From: Achromobacter marplatensis
GTDB lineage: Bacteria; Pseudomonadota; Gammaproteobacteria; Burkholderiales; Burkholderiaceae_B
DNA length: 64,000 bases
Reading direction: 5' to 3'
Assembly: GCF_002209535.1 (NCBI RefSeq)
Contig: NZ_NJIG01000006.1
Location: 62,001 to 126,000, forward strand
Positions 7,771-16,094 of the stretch are shown in pieces. Made by a program: the position numbers and the translations under genes. Below the pieces are notes generated by a model, which was given only the letters and a program-made list of their open reading frames with translations, had not been told where the DNA came from and did no database searches. Numbering within the stretch: position 1 is the stretch's first letter; the number at the start of each line of letters is the position of its first letter.

Positions 7771-8907
7771 GTGAGTGCAGCAGCCATGCCGAATAGTCCC
7801 TATTCCTCCGATAGCTCCAGCGCCGTCCGCCTGGAGGGAGTGGTCAAGAAATATCGCGATCACGCGGTGCTCCAACAGGTGTCCCTGAAGATTGAGCGCG
7901 GGGAGTTCCTGACGCTGCTGGGCCCGTCGGGCTGCGGCAAGACCACCTTGCTGAACCTGATTGCGGGCTTCGCCGACGCCGACGAGGGCGAGATCTTTAT
8001 CGACGACACGCCCGTCACGGCGCTGCCGCCGTATCAGCGCCAGATCGGCATCGTGTTCCAGAACTACGCGTTGTTTCCGCACATGACCGTGGAACGCAAC
8101 ATTGCATACGGCCTGCGGATGCGGCGCGTGCCGGCCGCCGAGATCGAGCGGCGGGTGCGTGAAGCCATGGCCCTGGTAAAGCTGGAGGGATTGGGCGAGC
8201 GCAAGCCGCGCGAACTGTCAGGCGGCCAGCAGCAGCGGGTGGCGCTGGCGCGGGCGCTGGTGATCCGTCCCAAGGTCCTGTTGCTCGACGAGCCATTTTC
8301 CGCGCTGGACAAGAGCCTGCGCGGCGCCATGCAGGTGGAAATCCGCGATATCCAGCGCAGGCTGGGCGTGACGACGATCTTCGTCACGCATGACCAGGGC
8401 GAGGCCCTCAGCATGTCGGATCGCATCGCCGTGATGAACCAGGGCGTGATCCGGCAAGTCGCCACGCCCGACGAGCTCTACCGTAATCCGCAGGATCCGT
8501 TCGTGGCATCGTTCCTGGGCGACGTCAACATCCTGCCCGCGCACTATCACGGCACCAGCGCGGAAACCATCCAGCTGCGCCTGGGCGCGGGACTGACGCA
8601 TATTCCCCGCCAGCGTCTGGTGGGCGGGTCGCATGAGGGCCACCGGCTTGATCTTTATGTACGGCCAGAACATATCAAGCTGGAAGCCCTGCATAGCGGA
8701 TCAGTCCTGAGCGGCACGGTCGTCAACCACGTGTTCCAGGGCGATCACGTGGATCTGTACCTGGATGTGCACATTCCCGTGGAAGGGCGCCAGCACGTCA
8801 TGGTGCGCACCTTCGACCTGAATTGCCTGCATGAATGGCCCGTGGGCGCCGTGGCGGGCCTTGCTCTGCCCGGCCACGGGGTCAGTGTCTTCAACGCGCC
8901 GTCCTGA
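7771..8907 (+). CDS. ABC transporter ATPase, polyamine/iron (PotA) type
   Basis: The 378-residue ATPase energises import through an inner-membrane permease pair. Walker A is GPSGCGKTT (residues 51-59), the signature LSGGQ is at 149-153 and Walker B VLLLDEP follows at 169-175. A roughly 130-residue C-terminal TOBE-like domain is typical of the PotA/FbpC group. The assigned start is GTG at 7771; an ATG at 7786 is an alternative and neither has a strong ribosome site. Its probable partners, two PotB/PotC-type permeases and a PotD-type binding protein, lie on the other strand at 12465-15246 with no ATPase of their own. Four metabolic genes follow it in the same direction. Confidence 0.9.
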   Translation: MSAAAMPNSPYSSDSSSAVRLEGVVKKYRDHAVLQQVSLKIERGEFLTLLGPSGCGKTTLLNLIAGFADADEGEIFIDDTPVTALPPYQRQIGIVFQNYALFPHMTVERNIAYGLRMRRVPAAEIERRVREAMALVKLEGLGERKPRELSGGQQQRVALARALVIRPKVLLLDEPFSALDKSLRGAMQVEIRDIQRRLGVTTIFVTHDQGEALSMSDRIAVMNQGVIRQVATPDELYRNPQDPFVASFLGDVNILPAHYHGTSAETIQLRLGAGLTHIPRQRLVGGSHEGHRLDLYVRPEHIKLEALHSGSVLSGTVVNHVFQGDHVDLYLDVHIPVEGRQHVMVRTFDLNCLHEWPVGAVAGLALPGHGVSVFNAPS

Positions 8908-8989
8908 AGACGGCTTCACGCGATGCCCTTTCCTGGCGGTGGCGCCTGCGCAGCCGCCGAGTTTCCATTCGTCCGCGAGGCACAGTGCC

Positions 8990-9988
8990 ATGAATCAAAT
9001 TCCCGCTGAAATGCAAGCCATCATCGCCCGCGAGCCCGGCGATGCCACGGTATTGACGCTGGCCGGCAGGCCCGTCCCGGCGCCCGGCCCGGGCGAAGTG
9101 TTGTTGCGCGTGCATTCGGCCGGCATCAACCGGCCCGACATCATGCAGCGCCAGGGCGTGAGCAAGCCGGCGCCGGGCGTGACCGACGTGCTGGGGCTGG
9201 AGGCTTGCGGCGAGGTAGTGGCTTGCGGGCCAGGCGTGCCGGATGCCTTGCGCGGGCGGCGCCTCATGAGCCTGCTTGCGGGCGGCGGCTATGCGCCGTG
9301 GTGCGTGGCGCGCGTGGATCACTCGCTGGCAGTGCCCGAGGCGTTGGACGATGCGCAGGCAAGCGCCCTGCCGGAAGGCCTGTTCACCGTGTGGCACAAC
9401 CTGTTCGAACTGGGCCGCCTGCGCATGGGGGAGACCGTGCTGATCCATGGCGGCGGCGGCGGTATCGGCACGCTGGCCATCCAGATGGCGCACGCCGCCG
9501 GCGCGCGGGTCATCGCCACGGACGGCGAACGCGACCGCCTGGACGCCTTGCGCGAACTCGGCGCCGACGAGGTGATCTGCTTTCATGACACGGATTTCGT
9601 CGAAGCCTGCGCCACTTTCACGCAGGGCCGTGGCGTGGATGTCGTGCTGGATATCGTCGGCGGCGATTATGTGCGGCGCAATCTGCAGGCGCTGGCCTTC
9701 GGCGGGCGTCACGTGAGCCTTTCGTTCCTGCAGGGATCGGCCGTCACGATCGAACTGCTGACCCTGATGCAAAAGCAGTTGAGCCTGCATTCTTCGACCA
9801 TGCGTCCGCAGACCGATGGCGAGAAGGCCCGGATGGCGGTTGCGCTCAGACGTCATGTGCTGCCGTTGGTGGCCGCGGGCCGTATCCGGCCGAGGATGGC
9901 GCAAAGCCTGCCCCTGGCCGAGGCCGTGCGTGCGCATCAGTTGCTGGAAAGCGGCAAGGTGTTTGGCAAGCTGGTCCTCAAACCCTGA
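8990..9988 (+). CDS. NADPH:quinone oxidoreductase-like (PIG3-type) zinc-free MDR enzyme
   Basis: The product is a 332-residue medium-chain reductase. The N-terminal GroES-like half has AGINRPDIMQR and GLEACGEVV, and the Rossmann half has the nucleotide loop HGGGGGIGTLAIQMA. The zinc-binding cysteines of alcohol dehydrogenases are absent, as in quinone oxidoreductases. The ATG at 8990 was chosen because upstream codons overlap the noncoding tail of the ABC ATPase gene. Family members reduce quinones or alkenals and protect against electrophiles, which suits the glutathione transferase 15 bases downstream. The real substrate is unknown. Confidence 0.85.
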   Translation: MNQIPAEMQAIIAREPGDATVLTLAGRPVPAPGPGEVLLRVHSAGINRPDIMQRQGVSKPAPGVTDVLGLEACGEVVACGPGVPDALRGRRLMSLLAGGGYAPWCVARVDHSLAVPEALDDAQASALPEGLFTVWHNLFELGRLRMGETVLIHGGGGGIGTLAIQMAHAAGARVIATDGERDRLDALRELGADEVICFHDTDFVEACATFTQGRGVDVVLDIVGGDYVRRNLQALAFGGRHVSLSFLQGSAVTIELLTLMQKQLSLHSSTMRPQTDGEKARMAVALRRHVLPLVAAGRIRPRMAQSLPLAEAVRAHQLLESGKVFGKLVLKP

Positions 9989-10003
9989 CAAACGGAGAAT
10001 GGA

Positions 10004-10618
10004 TTGAAACTGCTCTATGCCCCGACGTCCCCCTTCGTGCGCAAGGTGATGGTGTGCGCGCACTTGACCGGCCAGGCCAGACAGATCGAATGGCTGGCCA
10101 GCGCCGCGCATCCGGTCAACCGCGATACGCGCATCGCCGCCCACAATCCGCTGGCCAAGGTGCCCACCCTGATCCTGCCGGACGGTAGAGCGCTCTACGA
10201 CAGCCGCGTGATCTGCGAGTATCTGGCCGAGGCTGCCGGCGATACGCAGTTGTTTCCGGCGGGGCCAGCCCGCTGGGTGGCGTTGACGCGCCAGGCCCTG
10301 GGCGACGGCCTGCTGGATGCCGCGCTGCTGGCGCGCTACGAGCACACGGCCCGGCCGGCCGAGATCCAGTGGCCCCAGTGGCGCGAGGCGCAGCTCGTCA
10401 AAGTCCAGGCCTGCCTGGCGGATATCGAGTCGCAGGCAGACGAGCTGCCGCGAACGCATCCGAGCATCGGAGACCTGACCCTCGCCTGCGCCCTGGGGTA
10501 TCTGGATTTCCGCTTTCCTGAACTGGACTGGCGTACTGCGCATCCGAGCGCCGCAGCGTGGTTTTCCGTGTTCAACGAATTGCCTGCCATGCAGGTGACC
10601 CTTCCCCATGACGCCTGA
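10004..10618 (+). CDS. Glutathione S-transferase family protein
   Basis: The 204-residue protein has the thioredoxin-like N-terminal domain (LLYAPTSPFVRKV, with Ser9 near the usual glutathione-activating position) and the substrate motif NPLAKVPTLIL with DSRVICEYL after it. An all-helical C-terminal domain follows. The start is TTG at 10004 with GGAG six bases upstream; no ATG fits. It overlaps the next gene by 11 bases, so the two are co-translated. In this operon it may conjugate or isomerise an electrophilic intermediate. Confidence 0.85.
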   Translation: MKLLYAPTSPFVRKVMVCAHLTGQARQIEWLASAAHPVNRDTRIAAHNPLAKVPTLILPDGRALYDSRVICEYLAEAAGDTQLFPAGPARWVALTRQALGDGLLDAALLARYEHTARPAEIQWPQWREAQLVKVQACLADIESQADELPRTHPSIGDLTLACALGYLDFRFPELDWRTAHPSAAAWFSVFNELPAMQVTLPHDA

Positions 10619-11099
10619 GACTGCCTCCATGACGACGCCAAGCGCCACCACTACCTCTTCCACGGTCTGGTTTCTGAACGGGCCGAACGCCAATCTCTAC
10701 GGGCTGGATGCCAACAAGACCTATGGCTCCGACAGTTTTCCCGTGCTGCAGCAGCGTTGCGAAAGCAAGGCCGCCTCGCTGGGCATCCAGTTGCACTTCG
10801 TCCAGTCCAACCACGAAGGCCAGTTGGTCGACTGGATCCAGGAAGCGCGCGGCGCCGCGCAGGGCGTCATCATCAACGCGGCTGGCCTGACCTATTCGTC
10901 GGTGCCGATCCTGGATGCCTTGTTATCCTTTCCAGGCAGGATCATCGAAGTTCACATGAGCAACATCTGGCGGCGGGAAGCCTTCCGCCATCATTCCTAT
11001 ATTTCCAAGGCCGCGGATGGTGTCATCGCGGGGCTGGGCGGCGATGGCTACGAACTTGCCATCGAGGCCATGTCCCGCCTGATCAACCGCGGCACCTGA
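10608..11099 (+). CDS. AroQ-like (type II dehydroquinase family) protein with altered active site
   Basis: The 163-residue protein is clearly built like type II 3-dehydroquinate dehydratase: WFLNGPNANLYG near the front, QSNHEGQLVDWI in the middle, and EVHMSNIWRRE with FRHHSY at the end. Normal enzymes read NGPNLNLLGxREPxxYG. Here the stretch is NGPNANLYGLDANKTYG, so the Tyr remains but Asp stands at the lid arginine (Arg19 in Mycobacterium tuberculosis). The usual THTS block reads LTYSS, with Tyr for His. These changes suggest a relative acting on another substrate or a poor dehydratase. It overlaps the glutathione transferase gene. A second ATG at 10629 is a possible start. Confidence 0.75.
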   Translation: MTPETASMTTPSATTTSSTVWFLNGPNANLYGLDANKTYGSDSFPVLQQRCESKAASLGIQLHFVQSNHEGQLVDWIQEARGAAQGVIINAAGLTYSSVPILDALLSFPGRIIEVHMSNIWRREAFRHHSYISKAADGVIAGLGGDGYELAIEAMSRLINRGT

Positions 11100-11111
11100 G
11101 GTAGACCGGCC

Positions 11112-12071
11112 ATGCACGCATCCCCCCGTCCCGCCGTGTCGGGCGCAATGATCTTCTATAGCGATTTCGACGACTACACGGCCTGGCGCGATGCCATGCA
11201 GGCCTGCCTGCCCGGTTTGCGTGTGGTGCACGGCAACGACGCGTACGATCCGGCCGACATCCATTACGCGTTGGTCTGGAAGGCGCCGCAGGGCTTCTTC
11301 GACCGCATGAAGAACCTGCGCCTTATCGTGAATCTGGGCGCTGGGGTGGATTCACTCGTGGGCCGCGAAGACCTGCCCGCCGAGGTACCCATCACCCGCC
11401 TCACCGATCCCAATATGGCGCGCATGATGGCGGGCTATGTGCTATTTGCCGCCCTGCGGTATGCGCGTGACATTCCACATTTCGAAGCGGCGCAGCGGCG
11501 GGGCGAGTGGGCCTATCGCCATCCCCGCTCGCCGGAGACGGTGCGCGTGGCGGTGCTGGGCCTGGGCGAACTGGGCGCCTATGCGGCGCGGGAACTGTCC
11601 CGCCAGGGGCTGACCGTGCTGGGTTGGTCGCGCAGCCCGCGCGACGTCGAAGGCGTCGAGTGCCACGCCGGCATGGCGGCGCTGGATACCGTACTGTCGC
11701 GCGCCGACATTTTGGTGGTGATGCTTCCGCTTACGCGGCAGACGCGTGGTCTGTTGGACCGTGAGCGTCTGCAGCGCCTGCCGCGCGGCGCGGCCCTGAT
11801 CAATGTGGCCCGGGGGGCGCTGGTGGACCAGGCCGCCCTGACCGAGCTGCTGCGCAGTGGTCATCTGGACGGCGCGACGCTGGATGTCTTCGAGCGCGAG
11901 CCCCTGCCACCTGGCGACCCGCTCTGGGCAATGGAAAACGTGCTGATCACGCCGCACCTGGCATCGGTCGCCATTCCGGCATCCGCTGCCGAACAGATCG
12001 CCGACAACGTCCTGCGAGTCAGCCAGGGTCTGGAGCCCGACAACCGCGTCGATCCGGCGCGCGGCTATTGA
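11112..12071 (+). CDS. D-2-hydroxyacid dehydrogenase, glyoxylate/hydroxypyruvate reductase A type
   Basis: The 319-residue NAD(P)H-dependent enzyme reduces 2-oxoacids. The nucleotide loop GLGELG is at residues 150-155. The catalytic trio is in place: Arg234 in NVARGALVD, Glu263 in FEREPLP and His282 in TPHLAS. Overall sequence, including the AGVDSL loop near residue 78, fits the GhrA subgroup that acts on glyoxylate and hydroxypyruvate. It is the last gene of the plus-strand run starting at the ABC ATPase, 12 bases after the AroQ-like gene, and probably handles an oxoacid made by that pathway. Confidence 0.85.
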   Translation: MHASPRPAVSGAMIFYSDFDDYTAWRDAMQACLPGLRVVHGNDAYDPADIHYALVWKAPQGFFDRMKNLRLIVNLGAGVDSLVGREDLPAEVPITRLTDPNMARMMAGYVLFAALRYARDIPHFEAAQRRGEWAYRHPRSPETVRVAVLGLGELGAYAARELSRQGLTVLGWSRSPRDVEGVECHAGMAALDTVLSRADILVVMLPLTRQTRGLLDRERLQRLPRGAALINVARGALVDQAALTELLRSGHLDGATLDVFEREPLPPGDPLWAMENVLITPHLASVAIPASAAEQIADNVLRVSQGLEPDNRVDPARGY

Positions 12072-12195
12072 AGGGCTGGGCGCGTCCGCTCGCGGTCGTT
12101 CTGGCGAATTTTTTGCTTGGGTGTTGATATTCGGGATCTTGATCGCTGGTGGTCAGGTTTCCAGCTTGTGGATGTCAGAGCTTGCGGATGTCGGG

Positions 12196-12422
12196 GTTCT
12201 GAACTCGCCGAGGCTGCCCTGCGCCATTCCGATGCTCGCCCCACTGGGGCTGTGCTTCGGATGGCTCCGGGGTCCTCGGCTGACAGCCGCGTCATGCGAT
12301 TGTTTTGGCCCTGGTTCCTGGGTATATGCGGTGAGCCGGGGGCCGGGCGGAGGGATCCGAAGCGCAGGACCACCGGGCCGAGCATCGGAATCCCGCAGTC
12401 CGGACGCCGGCGGCTTCAGAAC
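12196..12422. repeat. Long imperfect inverted repeat pair in a 393-base gene-free gap
   Basis: Two copies of a roughly 75-base sequence face each other, at about 12196-12270 and 12349-12422. They share a perfect 13-mer (ATTCCGATGCTCG at 12226-12238 and its complement at 12379-12391) and flanking matches such as GTTCTGAA at the outer ends and GCTTCGGAT toward the inside. The gap between the convergent dehydrogenase and permease genes (12072-12464) contains nothing else I can identify. This may be a pair of small dispersed repeat units, a degraded miniature element or a large RNA hairpin at the 3' ends of both operons. Confidence 0.65.
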
Positions 12423-12464
12423 TCCGGCATTTCAAAGCCAACCTTCAACATTCCACCAAAAAAT

Positions 12465-13286
12465 CTAGTGGTTGTCCTCGATATTGAGGATCCTGCCCAG
12501 CCCCAGGAAGCGGTTGGCGAAGATCAGCAACGTGGCTGTCACCACGATATACACCACCGACAACGCGGCCAAGGTCGGGTCGGCGAACTCGCGCACGTAG
12601 TTGTACATCGTCACGGGAAGGGTCTGCGTGCTCTGAGTGGTCACGAAGAGCGACGCGGTGAATTCGCTGAACGACATGATGGCGGCGAACAGCCAGCCGC
12701 CGAACAAGCCGGGCGCCAGCAAGGGCACGGTGATGGTGAACAGGACCCGCACGGGTGACGCTCCCAGGCTGGCGGCGCTTTGCTCCAGGCGCTCATCCAG
12801 GTTCTCCATCGAGACATAGACGCTGCGCAGCACGAAAGGCAGGACGAGGATGACGTGGCACAAGATCACGATGCCGTAGCCACGATCGATGTTCAGCTGC
12901 GCCACCAGGATCAACAGGCCCAATCCCACCGTGAAGTGAGGGATCACCAGCGGCGAGAGCAGAATCGCCTGCAGGATGTTCTTGCCGGGAAACGCCATGC
13001 GCTTGACGGCAATCGCCAGGCCGGTGCCGATGACCAGCGCCAGTAACGACGACCAGAACGTCACCACCACGCTGGCGTGAAAGCCGTCGCGAAAGTCGGA
13101 GTAGGTGAAGACACGCTCGAACCAGCGCCAGGACCAGGCCTGCGGCGGAAACGTGAGCAAGGCTTTTTCATTGAAGGAAGCCAGCACCACCACCACGACG
13201 GGCAGCAGCACAAAGGCCAGAATCAGCGTGATCAGCACCGGCGCGCCGATACGCAGCCACAGGGGCAGGGATTTACGGAGACCCAT
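12465..13286 (-). CDS. ABC transporter permease, PotC type
   Basis: The 273-residue inner-membrane protein has six predicted hydrophobic segments, the first at about residues 15-38. The permease EAA-like loop is seen around QSAASLGASPVRVLFTITVPLL. It is the second permease of a polyamine/opine-type importer. The ATG at 13286 has GGAGG eight bases upstream and begins one base after the stop of the PotB-type gene, which argues against longer forms. Transcription runs from the binding-protein gene at 15246 through both permeases and ends in the repeat region. Confidence 0.9.
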   Translation of the reverse strand: MGLRKSLPLWLRIGAPVLITLILAFVLLPVVVVVLASFNEKALLTFPPQAWSWRWFERVFTYSDFRDGFHASVVVTFWSSLLALVIGTGLAIAVKRMAFPGKNILQAILLSPLVIPHFTVGLGLLILVAQLNIDRGYGIVILCHVILVLPFVLRSVYVSMENLDERLEQSAASLGASPVRVLFTITVPLLAPGLFGGWLFAAIMSFSEFTASLFVTTQSTQTLPVTMYNYVREFADPTLAALSVVYIVVTATLLIFANRFLGLGRILNIEDNH

Positions 13287-13287
13287 G

Positions 13288-14142
13288 TCAGTGTCCTCCA
13301 ATGACCTTGAGACGGCGCGTGACGCGGCCAAGCAGCATCAGCGCAATCGCCGTCAGGCCCAGGCCCATGACGCTCAGGCTGGCCGCCAGGGGAAAGTTCA
13401 TGGACGAGAACCCCAGCTGGTAGACCAATGTGGAAACCGTCGGAACGCGGCCCCCGCCGATCATTTGCGGCGTGGCGAAGGCGCTGAACGTCCAGGCGAA
13501 CGAGGTCGTGATGCTGGCCAGGATGCCCGGCATCGACAGGGGAAGCGTGATGGTCAGGAAAGTGCGGACCGGCCCGGCGCCCAGGCTTTCGGCGGCTTTC
13601 TCGTAATCACGGTCGATGTGCGAGATGGCGGTGGCCAGCATCAGCACGACCACTGGAACGGTAACGTGCACCAGCGCCACCAGCACGCCAAGATGGCTGA
13701 ACATCAGCGCCAGCGGCGTATCGATCAATCCCAGCTTGAGCAGCATCGAATTGATGAAGCCCGTGCTGCCCAGCACGATGATCCAGGAATAGGTGCGCAC
13801 GATTTCGCCCAGGAACAGCGGCGTGATGGAGACGATCAGGATGAAAGACTTGATGTAGCGGTTTCGCACCCTGACCAGGGCATACGCCAAGGGGTACGCG
13901 ACGAGCAGGGAGAAGACTGTCGTTTCCACGCTCAGGCGCAAGGTGTTGACAAAGGCATCGACGTAGATCTGCTTGCCCATGCCCGAAAAATTCGAGAGCG
14001 TCAGGCCGCCGACATCCAGCGAACCGGGAATGAAAGTGCGCAAGCTGTACTGCAGCACGGCCGCCATGGCGACGCAGATGCACAGCGCGATGAAGCTGGC
14101 CGGGGATATCAGCCATCCCCGCAGGGTGGAACGCGCATCCAT
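13288..14142 (-). CDS. ABC transporter permease, PotB type
   Basis: The 284-residue protein has about six membrane-spanning stretches and the cytoplasmic coupling loop EKAAESLGAGPVRTFLTITLP, the mark of importer permeases that dock on a PotA-type ATPase. The ATG at 14142 is preferred over a longer form because AAGGA lies upstream and the first membrane helix begins soon after. It follows the binding-protein gene by 78 bases and is followed by the PotC-type gene with a one-base gap. The cargo may be polyamine-like or another small cation or acid; sequence does not settle it. Confidence 0.9.
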   Translation of the reverse strand: MDARSTLRGWLISPASFIALCICVAMAAVLQYSLRTFIPGSLDVGGLTLSNFSGMGKQIYVDAFVNTLRLSVETTVFSLLVAYPLAYALVRVRNRYIKSFILIVSITPLFLGEIVRTYSWIIVLGSTGFINSMLLKLGLIDTPLALMFSHLGVLVALVHVTVPVVVLMLATAISHIDRDYEKAAESLGAGPVRTFLTITLPLSMPGILASITTSFAWTFSAFATPQMIGGGRVPTVSTLVYQLGFSSMNFPLAASLSVMGLGLTAIALMLLGRVTRRLKVIGGH

Positions 14143-14220
14143 GGTGGACCCATCCTTCGTGTACGGTGAAAGCGTGGCGGCGCCGCGGCCCGCAAGGCCG
14201 CGAGGCCGCGGTATCGGCAA

Positions 14221-15246
14221 TCAATTCATGATGTTTTCGGTAAACCACTTGCGCCACTCAGCGGTTTTTTCGGCACGCAGCTTGTCGTCGATGACGATGG
14301 CCTGGGTATCCCATTGCTGCTTGGTCGTGAAGACGCCCGGCAGCGCGGCGTCTTCGGGCGAGACCTTGGCGTCGTCGATGACGGGGCTGGCCTTCTTGGC
14401 GGCCACGATCTTGGCCTGCACTTCCGGCGACAGCGCAATGTTCATGAACTTGTGCGCCAGGTCGGCTTTGGTGCTGCCTTTCATGATGGCCATGGTGTCC
14501 ACCCCCAGGACTGCGCCTTCCTTGGGCATCGCGACCTTGATCGGCACCCCCTGGCCGATCATGTAATAGGCGTTCATGGACAGCACGATCTGCACGGGCG
14601 TCTCGCCGGCGGCGATCAGTTGCTGGCTGTTGGCATCGTTGGTGTAGAAGGCCTTGAAGTTGGGCTTCAGCGCCTTGAGTTTGTCCTGGCCCTTTTCCCA
14701 GCTGCTTGCGTCGCCGCCCGAGAGCAAGGCCGAAATGTCGATGATATGGCTGGGGTCGAAATCGGGCGCGGACAGCTTGCCTTTCAGCGCCGGGTTCCAG
14801 AGATCGTTCCAGCTGTTGAAGGTGATGCCGGCGGGAACCAGGTCGGGGCGATAGCCGATGGTGTACACATACGCCCAGCTGCCGATGTGGTACGGGCTGA
14901 TCTTGGCGCGATCGACCAGGTGCGAATAGTTGGGGATTTTGCTCAGGTCCAGCTTCTCGTACAGACCGGCATTGACGTAGAGCCAGCCGATGTGCGATGT
15001 GGTGAACGTGATGTCGCTTTCCGGCTTGGTGGCGAGCTTGGCCTTGTTCAAGCGGTCGATGGTGCCGCCCGTGATGTACTTCACCGGCACTCCGGTCTGC
15101 CGCGTGAACTCCTTGGCGATGGTCTCATCGATAAGGTCCCGGAAGCTGCCGCCCCAGGTGCTTACCACCAGGGCATCCTGCGCATGCGCCGTGCCGGCGA
15201 GGGCCGCGCCGGCAAGCATGCCCGCGCAAATAAGTTTCTTGATCAT
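14221..15246 (-). CDS. Periplasmic solute-binding protein, PotD/spermidine type
   Basis: The 341-residue protein begins with a clear signal peptide ending AGTAHA before residue 23. The mature part opens with LVVSTWGGSFRD, characteristic of the extracellular binding-protein group that includes PotD and many opine or aromatic-acid receptors. It is the first gene of the minus-strand transporter unit. The genes beside the plus-strand ATPase (AroQ-like, hydroxyacid dehydrogenase) hint at an organic acid cargo, but that is inference. Confidence 0.9.
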   Translation of the reverse strand: MIKKLICAGMLAGAALAGTAHAQDALVVSTWGGSFRDLIDETIAKEFTRQTGVPVKYITGGTIDRLNKAKLATKPESDITFTTSHIGWLYVNAGLYEKLDLSKIPNYSHLVDRAKISPYHIGSWAYVYTIGYRPDLVPAGITFNSWNDLWNPALKGKLSAPDFDPSHIIDISALLSGGDASSWEKGQDKLKALKPNFKAFYTNDANSQQLIAAGETPVQIVLSMNAYYMIGQGVPIKVAMPKEGAVLGVDTMAIMKGSTKADLAHKFMNIALSPEVQAKIVAAKKASPVIDDAKVSPEDAALPGVFTTKQQWDTQAIVIDDKLRAEKTAEWRKWFTENIMN

Positions 15247-15271
15247 GACAACCCCTTGTCTATGTTGTTGG

Positions 15272-16057
15272 CTACAGAACCTGTTCGAGGAAATGCTTCA
15301 GGCGCTCGCTCCTCGGCGAGGCAAAGAACTGTTCAGCGGGCGCGGTCTCGATGATTTCGCCGCACTCCATGAACACACAGCGGTCGGCCACCCTGCGGGC
15401 GAAGCCGATCTCGTGGGTGACGCAGATCATGGTGATGCCGGTCTGGGCCAGGTCTTCCATGATGCGCAGCACGGAACCGACCGATTCCGGATCCAGCGCG
15501 GACGTCGGTTCGTCGAAAAGCATGATGCGCGGCCGCAGGCAGAGCGCGCGCGCGATGGCCACGCGCTGCTGCTGCCCGCCGGAAAGCTGGATCGGATACT
15601 TGCCGGCCTGTTCGATCACATTGACCTTGGCGAGGTACTCCCGTGCGGTCTGCTCGGCCTCGGCGGCCGGCGTCTTCAAGGCGATCTTCAGCGCGAAGGT
15701 GCAGTTCTCCAGCACCGTCATGTGCGGAAAGAGATTGAAGCTCTGGAACACCATGCCCAGCTGGCGCCGGACTTGCTCCACGCTCTCCGGGCGCCGGGTG
15801 AGCGCCGTGCCATTGACGTGGATATCGCCAGAGTCGTGCTGTTCCAGATGGTTGATGCAGCGGATGAGCGACGACTTGCCGGATCCCGAAGGGCCGCACA
15901 GGATGACGATTTCGCCGCTGGATACCTCAAGGTGGATATCTCGCAACGCGTGGAACGACCCGTAGAACTTGTTCAATCCCGAGATGGATACCGCGGGCGC
16001 GCATTCAGAACGGACGGAGGACAACGGCGGCGTGATGCTGGACAGGATGGCAGTCAT
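15272..16057 (-). CDS. Polar amino acid ABC transporter ATPase (GlnQ type)
   Basis: The 261-residue ATPase has Walker A GPSGSGKSS, the signature LSGGQQQRVAIARAL and Walker B IMLFDEPTSALDPE in the compact form usual for amino acid importers. I chose the ATG at 16057. An in-frame TTG at 16108 would overlap the upstream permease by 14 bases and add 17 residues of unlikely sequence; neither start has a strong ribosome site. It is the last gene of a four-gene importer unit running right to left from 18403, and it ends 26 bases from the start of the PotD-type gene. Confidence 0.9.
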   Translation of the reverse strand: MTAILSSITPPLSSVRSECAPAVSISGLNKFYGSFHALRDIHLEVSSGEIVILCGPSGSGKSSLIRCINHLEQHDSGDIHVNGTALTRRPESVEQVRRQLGMVFQSFNLFPHMTVLENCTFALKIALKTPAAEAEQTAREYLAKVNVIEQAGKYPIQLSGGQQQRVAIARALCLRPRIMLFDEPTSALDPESVGSVLRIMEDLAQTGITMICVTHEIGFARRVADRCVFMECGEIIETAPAEQFFASPRSERLKHFLEQVL

Positions 16058-16094
16058 GATGGTTCGCGCTCTGAAGGACGGTCGGCCGGGCGGC

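Noticed and set aside
8891-10693. A 600-codon minus-strand frame
   Set aside because: It is the shadow of the quinone oxidoreductase and GST genes, both with clear motifs and ribosome sites on the plus strand.
12121-12468. A 115-codon frame in the 393-base gap
   Set aside because: It crosses the inverted repeat pair, has no ribosome site and no family resemblance, and is better explained as repeat sequence.
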